Positions 1 to 12,134 of a stretch of 64,000 nucleotides of DNA are shown in pieces; positions within the stretch are counted from its first letter, which is position 1; each line of letters opens with the position of its first letter. The stretch lies in NCBI GenBank assembly GCA_001627335.1, contig LUPK01000053.1, positions 1-64,000 on the forward strand, given 5' to 3'. This stretch comes from Nocardioides sp. REDSEA-S33_B3. GTDB lineage: Bacteria; Actinomycetota; Actinomycetes; Propionibacteriales; Nocardioidaceae. Made by a program: the position numbers and the translations under genes. Below the pieces are notes generated by a model. That model ran no database searches and was not told the DNA's origin. It saw only the letters and a list, made by a program, of their open reading frames with translations.

Positions 1-338
1 TGCTCAACGGCCCGGGTCCCGACAGCGACCCCGACAGCGTCCTCGGCTGGGACGAGGCGCGGCTGCCCGGCAACGTCCACGTGTCCTTCCCCGGCTGCGA
101 GGGCGACTCCCTGCTGATGCTGCTCGACGCCCGCGGCATCGAGTGCTCCACCGGGTCGGCGTGCTCGGCCGGCGTGCCGCAGGCCTCGCACGTGCTGCTG
201 GCGATGGGCCGCGACGACGACGCGGCCCGGTCCTCGCTGCGCTTCACCCTCGGCCGCACCTCCACGGGGTCCGACGTCGACGCCGTGGTGGACGCGATCG
301 GTCCTGCCGTCGAGCGGGCCCGGGCCGCGAAGCTCTGA
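1..338 (+). CDS. Cysteine desulfurase, C-terminal part (cut by window start)
   Basis: The reading frame is open from base 3 to the TGA at 336-338, so the 5' part lies outside the window. The visible 111 residues contain [11 protein letters not shown], the active-site loop of IscS/NifS-type PLP enzymes; the first Cys after the Ala carries the persulfide. The tail [12 protein letters not shown] is also typical of the family. It removes sulfur from L-cysteine and passes it on as a persulfide. The next gene is mnmA, a tRNA thiolase that needs such sulfur, 39 bp downstream, so the two probably form one supply line. Symbol left blank because IscS and NifS subtypes cannot be separated from this fragment. 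Confidence 0.9.
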   Translation, partial: LNGPGPDSDPDSVLGWDEARLPGNVHVSFPGCEGDSLLMLLDARGIECSTGSACSAGVPQASHVLLAMGRDDDAARSSLRFTLGRTSTGSDVDAVVDAIGPAVERARAAKL

Positions 339-377
339 GACGCCCGGCTGTGGAGGGACTGCGATGAAGGTGCTGCC

Positions 378-1502
378 GTGAAGGTACTGGCCGCGATGTC
401 CGGCGGGGTCGACTCCGCCGTGGCCGCCGCGCGCGCCCACGAGGCCGGTCACGACGTGACCGGCGTGCACCTCGCGTTGTCGCGCAACCCCGCGTCGTAC
501 CGCTCCGGCGCCCGCGGATGCTGCACGATCGAGGACAGCAACGACGCCCGGCGCGCTGCCGACGTCATCGGCATCCCGTTCTACGTCTGGGACCTCTCCG
601 AGCGCTTCCACGAGGACGTGGTCGAGGACTTCATGGACGAGTACGCCGCCGGGCGCACCCCCAACCCGTGCCTGCGCTGCAACGAGAAGATCAAGTTCGC
701 CGCGGTGCTGGACCGCGCCCTGGCGCTCGGCTTCGACGCGGTCGCGACCGGCCACTACGCGCTCCTGCGCGACGGTGACGACGGGCTGGTGGAGATGCAC
801 CGCTCGGTCGACGCCGGCAAGGACCAGTCCTACGTGCTCGGCGTGCTCGACCAGCACCAGCTGCGGCACTCGCTCTTCCCGCTCGGCGACACCCCCAAGG
901 TGCAGGTGCGCGAGGAGGCCGCCCGGCGCGGGCTGCTGGTCGCCGACAAGCCCGACAGCCACGACATCTGCTTCGTCGCCGACGGCGACAACGCCGGCTG
1001 GCTGCGCGAGAAGCTGGGGGAGCGCGCCCCCAACCACGGAGGCGCGATCGTCGACGACGAGACCGGCGAGGAGCTGGGGCGCCACGACGGCACCTACGGC
1101 TACACCATCGGCCAGCGCAAGGGCCTGCGCATCGGCACGCCCGCACCCGACGGCAAGCCCCGCTTCGTGCTCGACATCGAGCCGGTCGAGGGCACGGTCC
1201 GCGTCGGGCCGCGGGAGCGGCTGGCCGTTCACGGGCTCGAGGGCATCCGTCCGCGCTGGTGCGGCACCGTCCCGGCCCCGGGGTCCTGGTCGGACTGCAC
1301 CGTGCAGCTGCGCGCGCACGGCGACGAGCACCGCGCGCGGCTGCGCGTGCACGAGGGAGGGGAGTCGGTGAGCGTGGACCTGCTCGACGCGGCGTACGGC
1401 ATCGCGCCCGGCCAGGCCGTCGTGGTGTACGACGGCAGCCGGGTCGTCGGCTCGGCCACGATCGCCTCCACGGACCGCTCGCCGGCCGGGAGCGCGCGAT
1501 GA
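378..1502 (+). CDS. mnmA: tRNA-specific 2-thiouridylase MnmA
   Basis: This 374-residue protein adds sulfur to C2 of the wobble uridine of Lys, Glu and Gln tRNAs, using ATP and a persulfide relay. The PP-loop SGGVDS sits at residues 8-13. The first catalytic Cys is in [12 protein letters not shown] (about residue 97) and the second in [10 protein letters not shown] (about 199). The TIGQRKGL motif in the central domain is also present. Length is normal for the family. It follows the cysteine desulfurase and ends in an ATGA overlap with the next gene, so translation is probably coupled. Identification is secure. Confidence 0.96.
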   Translation: MKVLAAMSGGVDSAVAAARAHEAGHDVTGVHLALSRNPASYRSGARGCCTIEDSNDARRAADVIGIPFYVWDLSERFHEDVVEDFMDEYAAGRTPNPCLRCNEKIKFAAVLDRALALGFDAVATGHYALLRDGDDGLVEMHRSVDAGKDQSYVLGVLDQHQLRHSLFPLGDTPKVQVREEAARRGLLVADKPDSHDICFVADGDNAGWLREKLGERAPNHGGAIVDDETGEELGRHDGTYGYTIGQRKGLRIGTPAPDGKPRFVLDIEPVEGTVRVGPRERLAVHGLEGIRPRWCGTVPAPGSWSDCTVQLRAHGDEHRARLRVHEGGESVSVDLLDAAYGIAPGQAVVVYDGSRVVGSATIASTDRSPAGSAR

Positions 1503-2503
1503 CCCGGGCGACCGGTGTCGGCTCGATGCCCGGTGAGGACGCCGAGGCCTACGCCGAGGCCGTGAGGGCGGTCCTCGGCGAGCTGCCCGACCTGCCGCAC
1601 GTGCCCGAGCTGCCCGGGCGCGGGGCGACCGCGTCCATGACCGGCCGCGCGCTGGCGGTGCTCGAGGGGCTCGATGTCGACCTCCAGCCCGCCGGGTGGC
1701 GGCTGGTCGGGACCTCGGGTGCGCCCGGGGTCGACCACCGTCGCGCGCGCAGCCTGCTGGCCCAGGACCTCGACTGCGTGGAGGAGCTGACCCAGGGCTA
1801 CGAGGGTGCCTTCAAGACCCAGGTCGCCGGGCCGTGGACGCTCGCGGCGACCGTCGAGAAGCCGCGGGGCGACCGGGGGCTGTCCGACCACGGGGCCCGG
1901 CGCGACCTGGCCGAGTCGTTGGCCGAGGGGCTGCGCTCCCACATCCGCGACGTGCGCCGCCGGGTGCCGGGGGCCACCTCGCTGGTGGTGCAGGTCGACG
2001 AGCCCGCGCTGCCGGCGGTGCTGACCGGGTCGGTGCCGACCGCGTCGGGCTTCGGCAAGCACCGGGTGGTGCACCCGCCGGAGGCCTCGGCGCTGCTGGA
2101 GACGGTGCTCTCGGCGATCGCCGAGGAGGGAGCCGAGCCGTGGGTGCACTCGTGCGCGCCGGGGGTCCCCTGGGGCCTCGTGCGCGGCGCCGGTGCGACC
2201 GGGTTCGTCGTGGACCTCTCGGTGCTCTCGGCGGCCGACCACGACACGGTCGCCGAGGCGCTCGAGGGTGGCGTGAGCGTCGCGCTCGGCGTCGTACCCA
2301 CCCTGGAGCCGGCGGGCGGCACCACGGCCGTCACCGACAAGGCCCTCGTGCAGCGCGTCGAGCGCTGGCTCGACATGCTCGGGCTCGACCCCGACGCCGG
2401 CACCCTGCTCGTCGGCCCCGGCTGCGGCCTCGCCTGCGCGTCCACCGCTTGGTCCCGCAAGGCCCTCACGCTCTCCCGCCAGGTCGCCTCCGCCCTCTCC
2501 TGA
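1499..2503 (+). CDS. MetE-like protein (cobalamin-independent methionine synthase C-terminal-domain family)
   Basis: The 334-residue product starts at the ATG inside the ATGA overlap with mnmA. It opens with TGVGSMPG and contains [12 protein letters not shown] and [11 protein letters not shown], matching the zinc/homocysteine-binding barrel of MetE. It has only one barrel, against about 750 residues in full MetE, so it lacks the N-terminal half. Similar short proteins lie between mnmA and ligA in many actinobacteria. Whether it makes methionine is unknown; the HSC motif keeps potential zinc ligands. A palindromic repeat 31 bp downstream probably ends the transcript. Confidence 0.85.
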   Translation: MTRATGVGSMPGEDAEAYAEAVRAVLGELPDLPHVPELPGRGATASMTGRALAVLEGLDVDLQPAGWRLVGTSGAPGVDHRRARSLLAQDLDCVEELTQGYEGAFKTQVAGPWTLAATVEKPRGDRGLSDHGARRDLAESLAEGLRSHIRDVRRRVPGATSLVVQVDEPALPAVLTGSVPTASGFGKHRVVHPPEASALLETVLSAIAEEGAEPWVHSCAPGVPWGLVRGAGATGFVVDLSVLSAADHDTVAEALEGGVSVALGVVPTLEPAGGTTAVTDKALVQRVERWLDMLGLDPDAGTLLVGPGCGLACASTAWSRKALTLSRQVASALS

Positions 2504-2533
2504 CCCCCGGCTCGCACCACCGGGCCCGGAGAC

Positions 2534-2575
2534 GCCGAACCGGCGCGTCCTTCCGGAAGGATGCGCCGGCTCGGC
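2534..2575. repeat. Palindromic repeat, family A (long form)
   Basis: A 42-bp near-perfect palindrome: arm GCCGAACCGGCGC, central CCTTCCGGAAGG, arm GCGCCGGCTCGGC. It lies between two convergent gene ends and would fold into a strong hairpin in RNA from either strand, so it can serve as a bidirectional terminator. Further copies occur at 20384, 42656 and 55899, with short forms at 22457, 22500 and 56358. Confidence 0.85.
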
Positions 2576-2591
2576 AGTGGAGTGGGATCGA

Positions 2592-4169
2592 TCAGACGTG
2601 GACGGCCGCACCCTCGGGGGCGTCGTCGGTGGCCAGCTCGGTGTGCTTGACGTTGAGCAGCGCCCAGACCAGGGCCGAGGCGGCCCAGATCATGAAGGCC
2701 CCCACGAGGAACGCGGTGGTCGCGCCGTCGGCGAAGGACAGGATCGCGACCTCGCCGGGGTCGGCGTCCGGACCGCCGAGCTCGGCGGCCCGCTCGAGGA
2801 TGAAGTGCGACGCGACGGTCGAGAGGATGGCCAGGCCCAGCGCGCCGCCGACCTGCTGCATGGTGTTGAGCACGCCCGAGCCGATGCCGGCGTCGGAGGC
2901 GGGGATGCCGTGCAGGGCGACCAGCGTCATCGGCACGAAGGTCAGACCCATGCCGATCGACATGGTGACGATGAACGGCATGATGTCGGTCCAGTAGTTC
3001 TCCTGGCCCGGGGTCAGGTGGGAGAACATGAAGAGGCTGAAGCCCGCGAGCAGCGTGCCGGTGCCGGTCAGGTAGCGCGGGTCCATCCGCGCGATCAGCC
3101 GCGAGGACGTCGTCGCACCGATGATCATGCCGAACGCGAACGGCAGGAACGCGAAGCCCGTGCGCAGCGCGGAGTAGCCCATGACGTCCTGCACGTAGAG
3201 CGAGAGGAAGTAGAACATCGCGAACATCGCGGCCGGGGTCATCATCATGGAGACGAAGGCGACGGCGCGGTTGCGGCTGGCGAAGATCCGCAGCGGCATG
3301 AGCGGGTGCTGGACGCGGGTCTCGAGAAGCACGAACGCCACCAGCGCGACGACGCCGACACCGAGGAAGGTCAGCGCCACCGGGTCGCCCCAGCCGTACG
3401 GCGTGCCCATCGGGTTCGCCGCCGACACGGTGTCGGGGTCGGTGTTGCCGGTGCGGGTGATGCCGAAGACCAGGGTCAGCAGGCCGACGGTGCCGGTGAT
3501 GGCGCCGGGGACGTCGAGCCAGCCGTCGTGGTGCTCGGAGTCGGGCAGCAGGCGCGGGGCGAGGAACGCCGCGGCCAGGCCGATCGGCACGTTGATGAGG
3601 AAGGTCAGGCGCCAGCCCCACTCGGGGTCGAGGTTGGTCAGCCAGCCGCCGAGCACCAGGCCGATCGCGGCACCGATGCCGGACATCGCGGCGAACACCG
3701 AGAACGCACGGTTGCGCTGCGGGCCCGGCGGGAACGTCGTGGTGATCAGCGCCAGGGCGCTGGGGGAGGCCAGCGCCGCGGCCAGGCCCTGCATGCCGCG
3801 GGAGCCGAGCAGCATGGCCTCGTTCTGGGCGATGCCGCCGACGGCGGAGGCGAGCGCGAAGAGCGTCACGCCGATCATGAAGACGCGGCGCCGGCCGTAG
3901 AGGTCGCCGAGTCGGCCGCCGAGCAGCAGCAGGCCGCCGAAGGCCAGCGCGTAGCCGGTGACGACCCAGCTGAGGTTGGCGAAGTCGATGTCCAGGCTGG
4001 CCTGGATCTTGGGCAGGGCGATGTTGGCGATGGTGCTGTCGAGCACCACCATCAGCTGGGCGGTGCAGATGAGCACCAGCGCCCAGGCGGCGTGCCGCGG
4101 CCCCCGGGACGCGGAGTCCTGGTGGGCGTCCGGTCCGGACGCGGGCGGGTCGGTGGTCATGTCGGTCAC
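2592..4169 (-). CDS. DHA2-type MFS multidrug efflux permease
   Basis: A 525-residue drug:proton antiporter of the 14-helix DHA2 family. It shows the start AQLMVVLDSTIANIALPKI (motif D1-like), LLLLGGRLGDLYGRRRVF (motif A) and GIGAAIGLVLGGWL (motif C) after helix 4. The GTG start at 4169 overlaps the stop of the TetR gene (GTGA) and has AAGGAC upstream, so I prefer it to ATG 4160. The two genes form a self-contained regulator-pump operon. The exported substrate cannot be told from sequence. Confidence 0.9.
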   Translation of the reverse strand: MTDMTTDPPASGPDAHQDSASRGPRHAAWALVLICTAQLMVVLDSTIANIALPKIQASLDIDFANLSWVVTGYALAFGGLLLLGGRLGDLYGRRRVFMIGVTLFALASAVGGIAQNEAMLLGSRGMQGLAAALASPSALALITTTFPPGPQRNRAFSVFAAMSGIGAAIGLVLGGWLTNLDPEWGWRLTFLINVPIGLAAAFLAPRLLPDSEHHDGWLDVPGAITGTVGLLTLVFGITRTGNTDPDTVSAANPMGTPYGWGDPVALTFLGVGVVALVAFVLLETRVQHPLMPLRIFASRNRAVAFVSMMMTPAAMFAMFYFLSLYVQDVMGYSALRTGFAFLPFAFGMIIGATTSSRLIARMDPRYLTGTGTLLAGFSLFMFSHLTPGQENYWTDIMPFIVTMSIGMGLTFVPMTLVALHGIPASDAGIGSGVLNTMQQVGGALGLAILSTVASHFILERAAELGGPDADPGEVAILSFADGATTAFLVGAFMIWAASALVWALLNVKHTELATDDAPEGAAVHV

Positions 4170-4849
4170 GAGAGGTCCTTCTGGTCGGGAGTAGTCGAGA
4201 GCTCGGTCTGGGAGTCGGTCGGGGAGTCGGTGGTGGCCCGGGCGGCCGGGAGGATCACGGCGTCGATGACGCGGGTGACGAGCTCGGGGGTGGGCGGCTG
4301 GCCGATCAGGTGGGCGCGGTGCATGAGAATCCCGGCCAGGGCGGGCTCGAGCACCTCGAGGTCGGCGTCGGGGGAGACCTCGCCGCGGGCGGCGGCGCGC
4401 TCCCAGATGGTGCGGGCCGTCGCGATCTTGGGTCCGACGACGACCTCGCGGAACGCCTCGGCGAACTCGGCGTCGGTGGTGATGGCGGTGATGATGCTGC
4501 CCAACAGCGCCGTCTGGCGCGGCGTGGCCAGTCCGCCGAGCCCGCAGTAGGCCTCGCGAAGGTCCTCGCGCAGGCTGCCGGTGTCCGGCGGCTCGGGGGA
4601 GGGGCCCTTGTCGTGGGCGAGCGCGTCGACCACGAGGCTGGCCTTGCCGTTCCACCGGCGGTAGAGCGTGGCCTTGGAGGCCTTCGCCGCCGTGGCGACG
4701 GCGTCGAGGGTGAGCCGGTCGTAGCCGACCTCGACGAGCACGTCGAGGGTCGCCTCGAGGATCTCGCGTTCCCGGTCACCCTCCACCCGGGGCCGGGTGG
4801 GGGAGTCGCCGGCCTGGGTCTCGGGGGATCGGGCCGGACGTGGCGTCAT
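4166..4849 (-). CDS. TetR-family regulator of the adjacent efflux pump
   Basis: A 227-residue repressor with an N-terminal helix-turn-helix (ILEATLDVLVEVGYDRLTLD, then ATLYRRWNGKASLV), the usual TetR_N layout. The ATG at 4849 has GGAGGG eleven bases upstream; a longer reading to 4915 would run through the operator. It is first in the operon with the DHA2 pump and overlaps it by 4 bp. It probably represses both genes until a ligand binds. The C-terminal domain resembles TetR_C_16-like proteins, which does not identify the ligand. Confidence 0.88.
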   Translation of the reverse strand: MTPRPARSPETQAGDSPTRPRVEGDREREILEATLDVLVEVGYDRLTLDAVATAAKASKATLYRRWNGKASLVVDALAHDKGPSPEPPDTGSLREDLREAYCGLGGLATPRQTALLGSIITAITTDAEFAEAFREVVVGPKIATARTIWERAAARGEVSPDADLEVLEPALAGILMHRAHLIGQPPTPELVTRVIDAVILPAARATTDSPTDSQTELSTTPDQKDLS

Positions 4850-4877
4850 GCGTGGCCCTCCATTCACCTCGATGAAA

Positions 4878-4895
4878 CGAAACGGTTCCGTTCCA
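4878..4895. promoter_or_regulatory. Probable TetR operator upstream of the pump operon
   Basis: AACGG-TT-CCGTT at 4881-4892 is an inverted repeat with a 2-nt spacer lying about 30 bp upstream of the TetR start. Position and symmetry fit autoregulation. No binding data can be inferred beyond that. Confidence 0.5.
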
Positions 4896-4982
4896 TCCGG
4901 CCCCAACGATGACACAGGGCGGCGACATTCCCCACCCGGCCCGACCGGTCTGGACCGGGAGGCGTGGCGCGGGTGCCGGGGC

Positions 4983-7836
<2,854 letters not shown>

Positions 7837-7846
7837 CAGGAGGGGC

Positions 7847-8455
7847 TCAGGCGGCGGCGCCGCCGCCGGTGAGCCGCTCGGAGATCGTGATGGCCCGCGT
7901 CACCAGGTGGTCGAGGACGGCGTAGTCGTCGTCGTCGAGCTCGGCCGACGCACCGGTCACCTTGCCGACGCCGTACGGGTTGCCGTCGGTGAACTTCACC
8001 GGGTCGGTGTAGCCCGGCGGGACGATGATGCCGCCGAGGTGCGCGAAGGTCGTGTGGAACGCCTGGAGCGTCGTCTCCTGCCCGCCGTGGCGGGTCTGGG
8101 AGGCCGTGAACGCGGTGTAGACCTTGTCGGCGAGCTTGCCCTCGGCCCACAGCGGGCCGAGCGTGTCGAGGAAGCCCTGCATCTGGCTGGTCACGTGGCC
8201 GTAGCGGGTGGGGGAGCCCATGACGACGACGTCGGCCCACTCGAGGTCCTCGGGGGTGGCGACGGGCTCGCCGGCCATCTCCTGGACGTGCGCCTTCCAG
8301 GCGTCCTGCGACTCGTAGGCCTCGGTCGGGGCGGTCTCGCGGACGTGGCGCAGACGGACCTCGGCGCCCTGCTTGGCGGCGGTCTCGGCGAGCCGTTGGG
8401 CCATGGCGTGGGTGGAGCCGTAGCTGGAGTAGTAGACGATCGCGACGTTGGTCAT
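7847..8455 (-). CDS. wrbA: WrbA-type NAD(P)H:quinone oxidoreductase (flavodoxin fold)
   Basis: A 202-residue FMN protein that reduces quinones by two electrons. The N-terminal phosphate loop [12 protein letters not shown] binds FMN, and [14 protein letters not shown] and [13 protein letters not shown] are the other two flavin-contact loops seen in WrbA. Length matches the family. It is convergent with ligA (10 bp gap) and divergent from gatC. An inverted repeat lies between its start and a TAGGCT -10-like hexamer upstream, suggesting control by a redox- or quinone-sensing repressor not visible in the window. Confidence 0.92.
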   Translation of the reverse strand: MTNVAIVYYSSYGSTHAMAQRLAETAAKQGAEVRLRHVRETAPTEAYESQDAWKAHVQEMAGEPVATPEDLEWADVVVMGSPTRYGHVTSQMQGFLDTLGPLWAEGKLADKVYTAFTASQTRHGGQETTLQAFHTTFAHLGGIIVPPGYTDPVKFTDGNPYGVGKVTGASAELDDDDYAVLDHLVTRAITISERLTGGGAAA

Positions 8456-8487
8456 GGTGCGGCCTCCCGAGTGGCGTGGTGGAGTGC

Positions 8488-8503
8488 GGTTGACAGTTCA
8501 ACC
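8488..8503. promoter_or_regulatory. Operator-like inverted repeat in the wrbA promoter
   Basis: GGTTGA-CAGT-TCAACC is a perfect 6+6 inverted repeat 33-48 bp upstream of the wrbA start. On the minus strand it directly follows the hexamer TAGGCT (8507-8512), so a bound protein would block transcription of wrbA. The cognate regulator is not in the window. Confidence 0.45.
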
Positions 8504-8556
8504 ACGAGCCTACGGATCGGCGAGGGACCGGGGTCACCCACGCGGGTGGGCGCTCC

Positions 8557-8562
8557 TAGGAT
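8557..8562 (+). promoter_or_regulatory. -10-like hexamer for leaderless gatC
   Basis: TAGGAT ends 7 nt before the gatC ATG at 8570, so transcription would begin at or next to the start codon. No Shine-Dalgarno sequence is present, which fits a leaderless mRNA. Confidence 0.5.
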
Positions 8563-8569
8563 GGGCGCC

Positions 8570-8869
8570 ATGCCCGAGATCTCCCGAGACGAGGTCGCCC
8601 ACCTGGCGACCCTGGCCCGGATCGACCTGTCCGACGCCGAGCTGGACCACCTGGCCCCGCAGCTGTCGGTCATCCTCGAGTCGGTCGCCTCCATCAGCGG
8701 GGTGGCCGGCGCCGACGTGCCGCCCACCTCGCACCCGATGCCGCTCACCAACGTCTTCCGCGAGGACGTCGTGGTGCCCGGCCTGACCGCCGAGCAGGCC
8801 CTGGCGATGGCGCCGGCCGCCGAGGAGCAGCGCTTCGCCGTGCCGCGGATCCTGGGGGACGAGCAGTGA
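8570..8869 (+). CDS. gatC: Asp/Glu-tRNA amidotransferase subunit C
   Basis: A 99-residue subunit that bridges GatA and GatB in the enzyme converting Glu-tRNAGln and Asp-tRNAAsn to the amidated forms. The start [20 protein letters not shown] and the C-terminal [10 protein letters not shown] are typical. It overlaps gatA through GTGA. ATG 8561, in frame, is an alternative start but would lie inside the -10 hexamer. Confidence 0.95.
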   Translation: MPEISRDEVAHLATLARIDLSDAELDHLAPQLSVILESVASISGVAGADVPPTSHPMPLTNVFREDVVVPGLTAEQALAMAPAAEEQRFAVPRILGDEQ

Positions 8870-10413
8870 GCGACCCGACCCCCGACCTGACCCGCACCAC
8901 AGCCGCCGACCTGGCCGCCGCGCTCGCCGCCGGCGAGACCACCTCGGTCGCGCTGACCCAGGCCCACCTCGACCGGATCGCGGCCGTCGACGGCTCCGTC
9001 GACGCCGGCGTGCACGCCTTCCTCCACGTCGACACCGAAGGGGCGCTGGCCGCGGCCGTCGCCTCCGACGAGCGCCGCGCCGCGGGCGCGCCGCTGCACG
9101 CGCTGGACGGCGTGCCGGTGGCGGTCAAGGACGTGCTGGCCACGACCGGGCTGCCGACCACCTGCGGCTCGAAGATCCTCGAGGGCTGGATCCCGCCCTA
9201 CGACGCGACCGTCGTGCGCCGTCTCAAGGACGCCGGTCTGCCCATCCTGGGCAAGACCAACATGGACGAGTTCGCGATGGGCTCCTCCACCGAGCACTCC
9301 GCCTACGGCCCCACCCGCAACCCGTGGGACCTCGAGCGCATCCCCGGCGGCTCCGGCGGCGGCTCGGCCGCGGCCGTCGCGGCCTTCGAGGCGCCACTGG
9401 CCCTCGGCACCGACACCGGCGGCTCGATCCGCCAGCCCGGCGCGGTCACCGGCACGGTCGGGGTCAAGCCGACGTACGGCGGGGTGTCGCGCTACGGCCT
9501 CGTCGCGATGGCCAACTCCCTGGACCAGGTCGGCCCGGTCACCCGCACCGTCCTGGACGCCGCGCTGCTGCACGAGCTGATCGGCGGCCACGACCCGCTC
9601 GACTCCACCTCGGTCGACCAGCCGGTCCCCGGCCTGGTCGAGGCCGCCCGCCAGGGCGCGACCGGCGACCTGTCGGGCCTGCGCGTCGGTGTCATCACCG
9701 AGCTGCAGGGCGAGGGCTACCAGGCCGGCGTGCTGGCCCGCTTCCACGAGTCGCTGGAGCTGCTGACCGCGGCCGGCGCCGAGGTCGTCGAGGTCTCCTG
9801 CCCCAGCTTCGTGCACGCGCTGGCGACCTACTACCTCGTGATGCCGTGCGAGGCGTCCTCCAACCTCGCGAAGTTCGACGCGATGCGCTACGGACTGCGG
9901 GTGCTGCCCGAGGGCGTGGACGCCCCCTCGGCCGAGCAGGTCATGCGCGCCACCCGCGACGCCGGGTTCGGCGACGAGGTCAAGCGCCGCATCATCCTGG
10001 GCACCTACGCGCTCTCCAGCGGCTACTACGACGCCTACTACGGCACCGCCCAGCGGGTGCGCACGCTGATCTCGCGCGACTTCGAGGCAGCCTTCGGCCG
10101 GGTCGACGTGCTGGTGAGCCCCACGGCACCCACCACGGCGTTCAAACTGGGGGAGAAGCTCGACGACCCGCTGGCGATGTACCTCAACGACCTCGCCACC
10201 ATCCCGGCCAACCTCGCCGGCGTCCCCGGCATCTCGCTGCCCAGCGGGCTGGCCGACGAGGACGGCCTGCCGGCCGGCTTCCAGGTCCTCGCCCCGGCGA
10301 TGGCCGACGACCGCCTCTACCGCGTCGGCGCCGCCCTCGAGGCCGCGCTGCACGACCGGTGGGGCGGCCCCCTCCTGGACAAGGTCCCTGCGTTGGAAGG
10401 TGTGGCCCGATGA
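8866..10413 (+). CDS. gatA: Asp/Glu-tRNA amidotransferase subunit A
   Basis: The 515-residue glutaminase/amidase subunit releases ammonia from glutamine for tRNA amidation. It has the amidase signature with the Ser-cisSer-Lys triad: lysine in [10 protein letters not shown] (about residue 85), serines in [13 protein letters not shown] and [12 protein letters not shown] (about 160-190). The full gatCAB set is contiguous with 4-bp overlaps at both ends, so expression should be stoichiometric. Normal length. Confidence 0.96.
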   Translation: MSDPTPDLTRTTAADLAAALAAGETTSVALTQAHLDRIAAVDGSVDAGVHAFLHVDTEGALAAAVASDERRAAGAPLHALDGVPVAVKDVLATTGLPTTCGSKILEGWIPPYDATVVRRLKDAGLPILGKTNMDEFAMGSSTEHSAYGPTRNPWDLERIPGGSGGGSAAAVAAFEAPLALGTDTGGSIRQPGAVTGTVGVKPTYGGVSRYGLVAMANSLDQVGPVTRTVLDAALLHELIGGHDPLDSTSVDQPVPGLVEAARQGATGDLSGLRVGVITELQGEGYQAGVLARFHESLELLTAAGAEVVEVSCPSFVHALATYYLVMPCEASSNLAKFDAMRYGLRVLPEGVDAPSAEQVMRATRDAGFGDEVKRRIILGTYALSSGYYDAYYGTAQRVRTLISRDFEAAFGRVDVLVSPTAPTTAFKLGEKLDDPLAMYLNDLATIPANLAGVPGISLPSGLADEDGLPAGFQVLAPAMADDRLYRVGAALEAALHDRWGGPLLDKVPALEGVAR

Positions 10414-11912
10414 GTGCGACGAGCGAGACCCTCGTCCCGTTCGAGGACGTGCTGGCGGCGTACGACCCGGCGCTGGGCCTGGAGGTCCACGTCGAGCTCA
10501 ACACCGCCACCAAGATGTTCTGCGGCTGCCCGGCCGCCTTCGGCGGCGAGCCCAACACCCACGTCTGCCCGACCTGCCTGGGCCTGCCCGGCGCGATGCC
10601 GGTGGTCAACGGCAAGGCGGTCGAGTCCGCGATCCGCATCGGCCTCGCGCTGAACTGCGACATCGCCGAGTGGTGCCGCTTCGCCCGGAAGAACTACTTC
10701 TACCCGGACATGCCGAAGAACTTCCAGACCAGCCAGTACGACGAGCCCATCGCCTTCGACGGGTACATGGACGTCGAGGTCGACGGGGAGACCTTCCGCG
10801 TGGAGATCGAGCGCGCGCACATGGAGGAGGACACCGGGAAGTCCACGCACGTCGGTGGGGCCACGGGTCGCATCCACGGCGCGGACTACTCCCTGGTCGA
10901 CTACAACCGTGCGGGCATCCCCCTCATCGAGATCGTCACTCGTCCGATCCTCGGCGCGGGGGAGAAGGCTCCGGCCGTCGCCCGCGCCTACGTGCAGCAG
11001 CTGCGCGACCTGATCGTGGCCCTCGGCGTCTCCGAGGCCCGGATGGACCAGGGCAACCTGCGCGCCGACGTCAACCTCTCGCTCTCGCCCAAGGGCAGTG
11101 ACGTGCTGGGGACCCGCACCGAGACCAAGAACGTCAACTCCTTCCGCTCCGTCGAGCGGGCGGTGCGCTTCGAGATGCAGCGGCACGCCGCGATCCTCGA
11201 CGCGGGCGAGGCGATCTTCCAGGAGACCCGCCACTGGCACGAGGACACCGGGATCACGACCAGCGGTCGCCCGAAGTCCGACGCCGACGACTACCGCTAC
11301 TTCCCCGAGCCCGACCTGGTGCCCGTCGCGCCGTCGCGGGAGTGGGTCGAGGAGCTGCGCGGCACCCTGCCGGAGAACCCGGTCGAGCGCCGGGCCCGGC
11401 TCCAGGAGGCCTGGGGCTTCACCGACCTGGAGATGCGCGACGTCGTCGCCGCCGGGGTCGTGGAGGCCATCGAGGAGACCGTCGCCGAGGGCGCCGCCCC
11501 GCAGGCCGCCCGCAAGTGGTGGCTCTCGGAGCTCTCGCGTCGCGCCAACGACGCCGGCGTGGAGATCACCGAGCTCGGTGTCACCCCGGCCCAGGTCGCG
11601 GCGGTGCAGAAGCTCGTCGACGACAAGGTGGTCAACGACAAGCTGGCCCGCCAGGTCTTCGACGGCCTGCTCGCCGGTGAGGGCACGCCCGCCGAGATCG
11701 TCGAGAAGCGCGGCCTGGCCGTGGTCTCCGACGACGGTGCGCTCTCGACCGCCGTCGACAACGCGATCGCGGCCAACCCCGACGTGGCGGACAAGATCCG
11801 CGACGGCAAGGTGGCCGCGGCCGGTGCCCTGATCGGTGCGGTCATGAAGGAGATGCGCGGCCAGGCCGACGCGGCCCGCGTCCGTGAACTGATCCTGGAG
11901 AAGCTCTCCTGA
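10410..11912 (+). CDS. gatB: Asp/Glu-tRNA amidotransferase subunit B
   Basis: The 500-residue kinase/tRNA-binding subunit activates the misacylated tRNA with ATP. It shows [18 protein letters not shown] near the N terminus, the signature [16 protein letters not shown] (about residues 95-110), [13 protein letters not shown], and a C-terminal YqeY-like tail. It ends the gat operon; 11 bp downstream the promoter of the B12 operon begins. Confidence 0.96.
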   Translation: MSATSETLVPFEDVLAAYDPALGLEVHVELNTATKMFCGCPAAFGGEPNTHVCPTCLGLPGAMPVVNGKAVESAIRIGLALNCDIAEWCRFARKNYFYPDMPKNFQTSQYDEPIAFDGYMDVEVDGETFRVEIERAHMEEDTGKSTHVGGATGRIHGADYSLVDYNRAGIPLIEIVTRPILGAGEKAPAVARAYVQQLRDLIVALGVSEARMDQGNLRADVNLSLSPKGSDVLGTRTETKNVNSFRSVERAVRFEMQRHAAILDAGEAIFQETRHWHEDTGITTSGRPKSDADDYRYFPEPDLVPVAPSREWVEELRGTLPENPVERRARLQEAWGFTDLEMRDVVAAGVVEAIEETVAEGAAPQAARKWWLSELSRRANDAGVEITELGVTPAQVAAVQKLVDDKVVNDKLARQVFDGLLAGEGTPAEIVEKRGLAVVSDDGALSTAVDNAIAANPDVADKIRDGKVAAAGALIGAVMKEMRGQADAARVRELILEKLS

Positions 11913-11923
11913 CCCACAGGGCG

Positions 11924-11929
11924 TAGGCT
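11924..11929 (+). promoter_or_regulatory. -10-like hexamer of the B12 operon
   Basis: TAGGCT lies 11 bp after the gatB stop and about 25 bp before the conserved riboswitch core, a spacing that would place the RNA start near 11936 and include the whole aptamer. The -35 side shows no clear consensus. Confidence 0.4.
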
Positions 11930-11939
11930 GCCGCCGACA

Positions 11940-12095
11940 CCCATACACACGCGCCTTGCTGGGGGAAGCCGGTCGAAGTCCGGCGCTGACCCGCAACCGT
12001 AGGCGCGTCCCGCCCAGGGACGTGCGAGCCGGAGCACCCGCGAGGCGACGTACCCCCACACGCGCTGTCGAGGAAAGCAGCGGGGGACCCGGCCC
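11940..12095 (+). ncRNA. Cobalamin (adenosylcobalamin) riboswitch
   Basis: The stretch carries the conserved cobalamin-aptamer core in the right order: GGGGGAAGCCGGTCGAAGTC (11970-11989), then GCTGACCCGCAACCGT (11985-12000), and a B12-box-like GAGCCGGAGCACCCGC near 12026-12041. GCGCC/GGCGC-type flanking arms pair around the core. The 40-90 bases before the start codon contain further pairing segments (CCCCCACACG against CGGGGG). In high-GC bacteria this class usually hides the ribosome site when B12 is bound. Here GGAGAGG at 12121-12127 would be the target. It heads the five-gene ECF operon, which ties the operon to B12. Exact ends are approximate. Confidence 0.9.
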
Positions 12096-12134
12096 GCGCC
12101 GTGCCCTCCCGCTGAGCAGCGGAGAGGACACCTT

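Noticed and set aside
2592..4849. Whether the TetR-pump pair is a resistance island
   Set aside because: Codon use and GC look like those of neighbours and no mobility gene or attachment site is visible.
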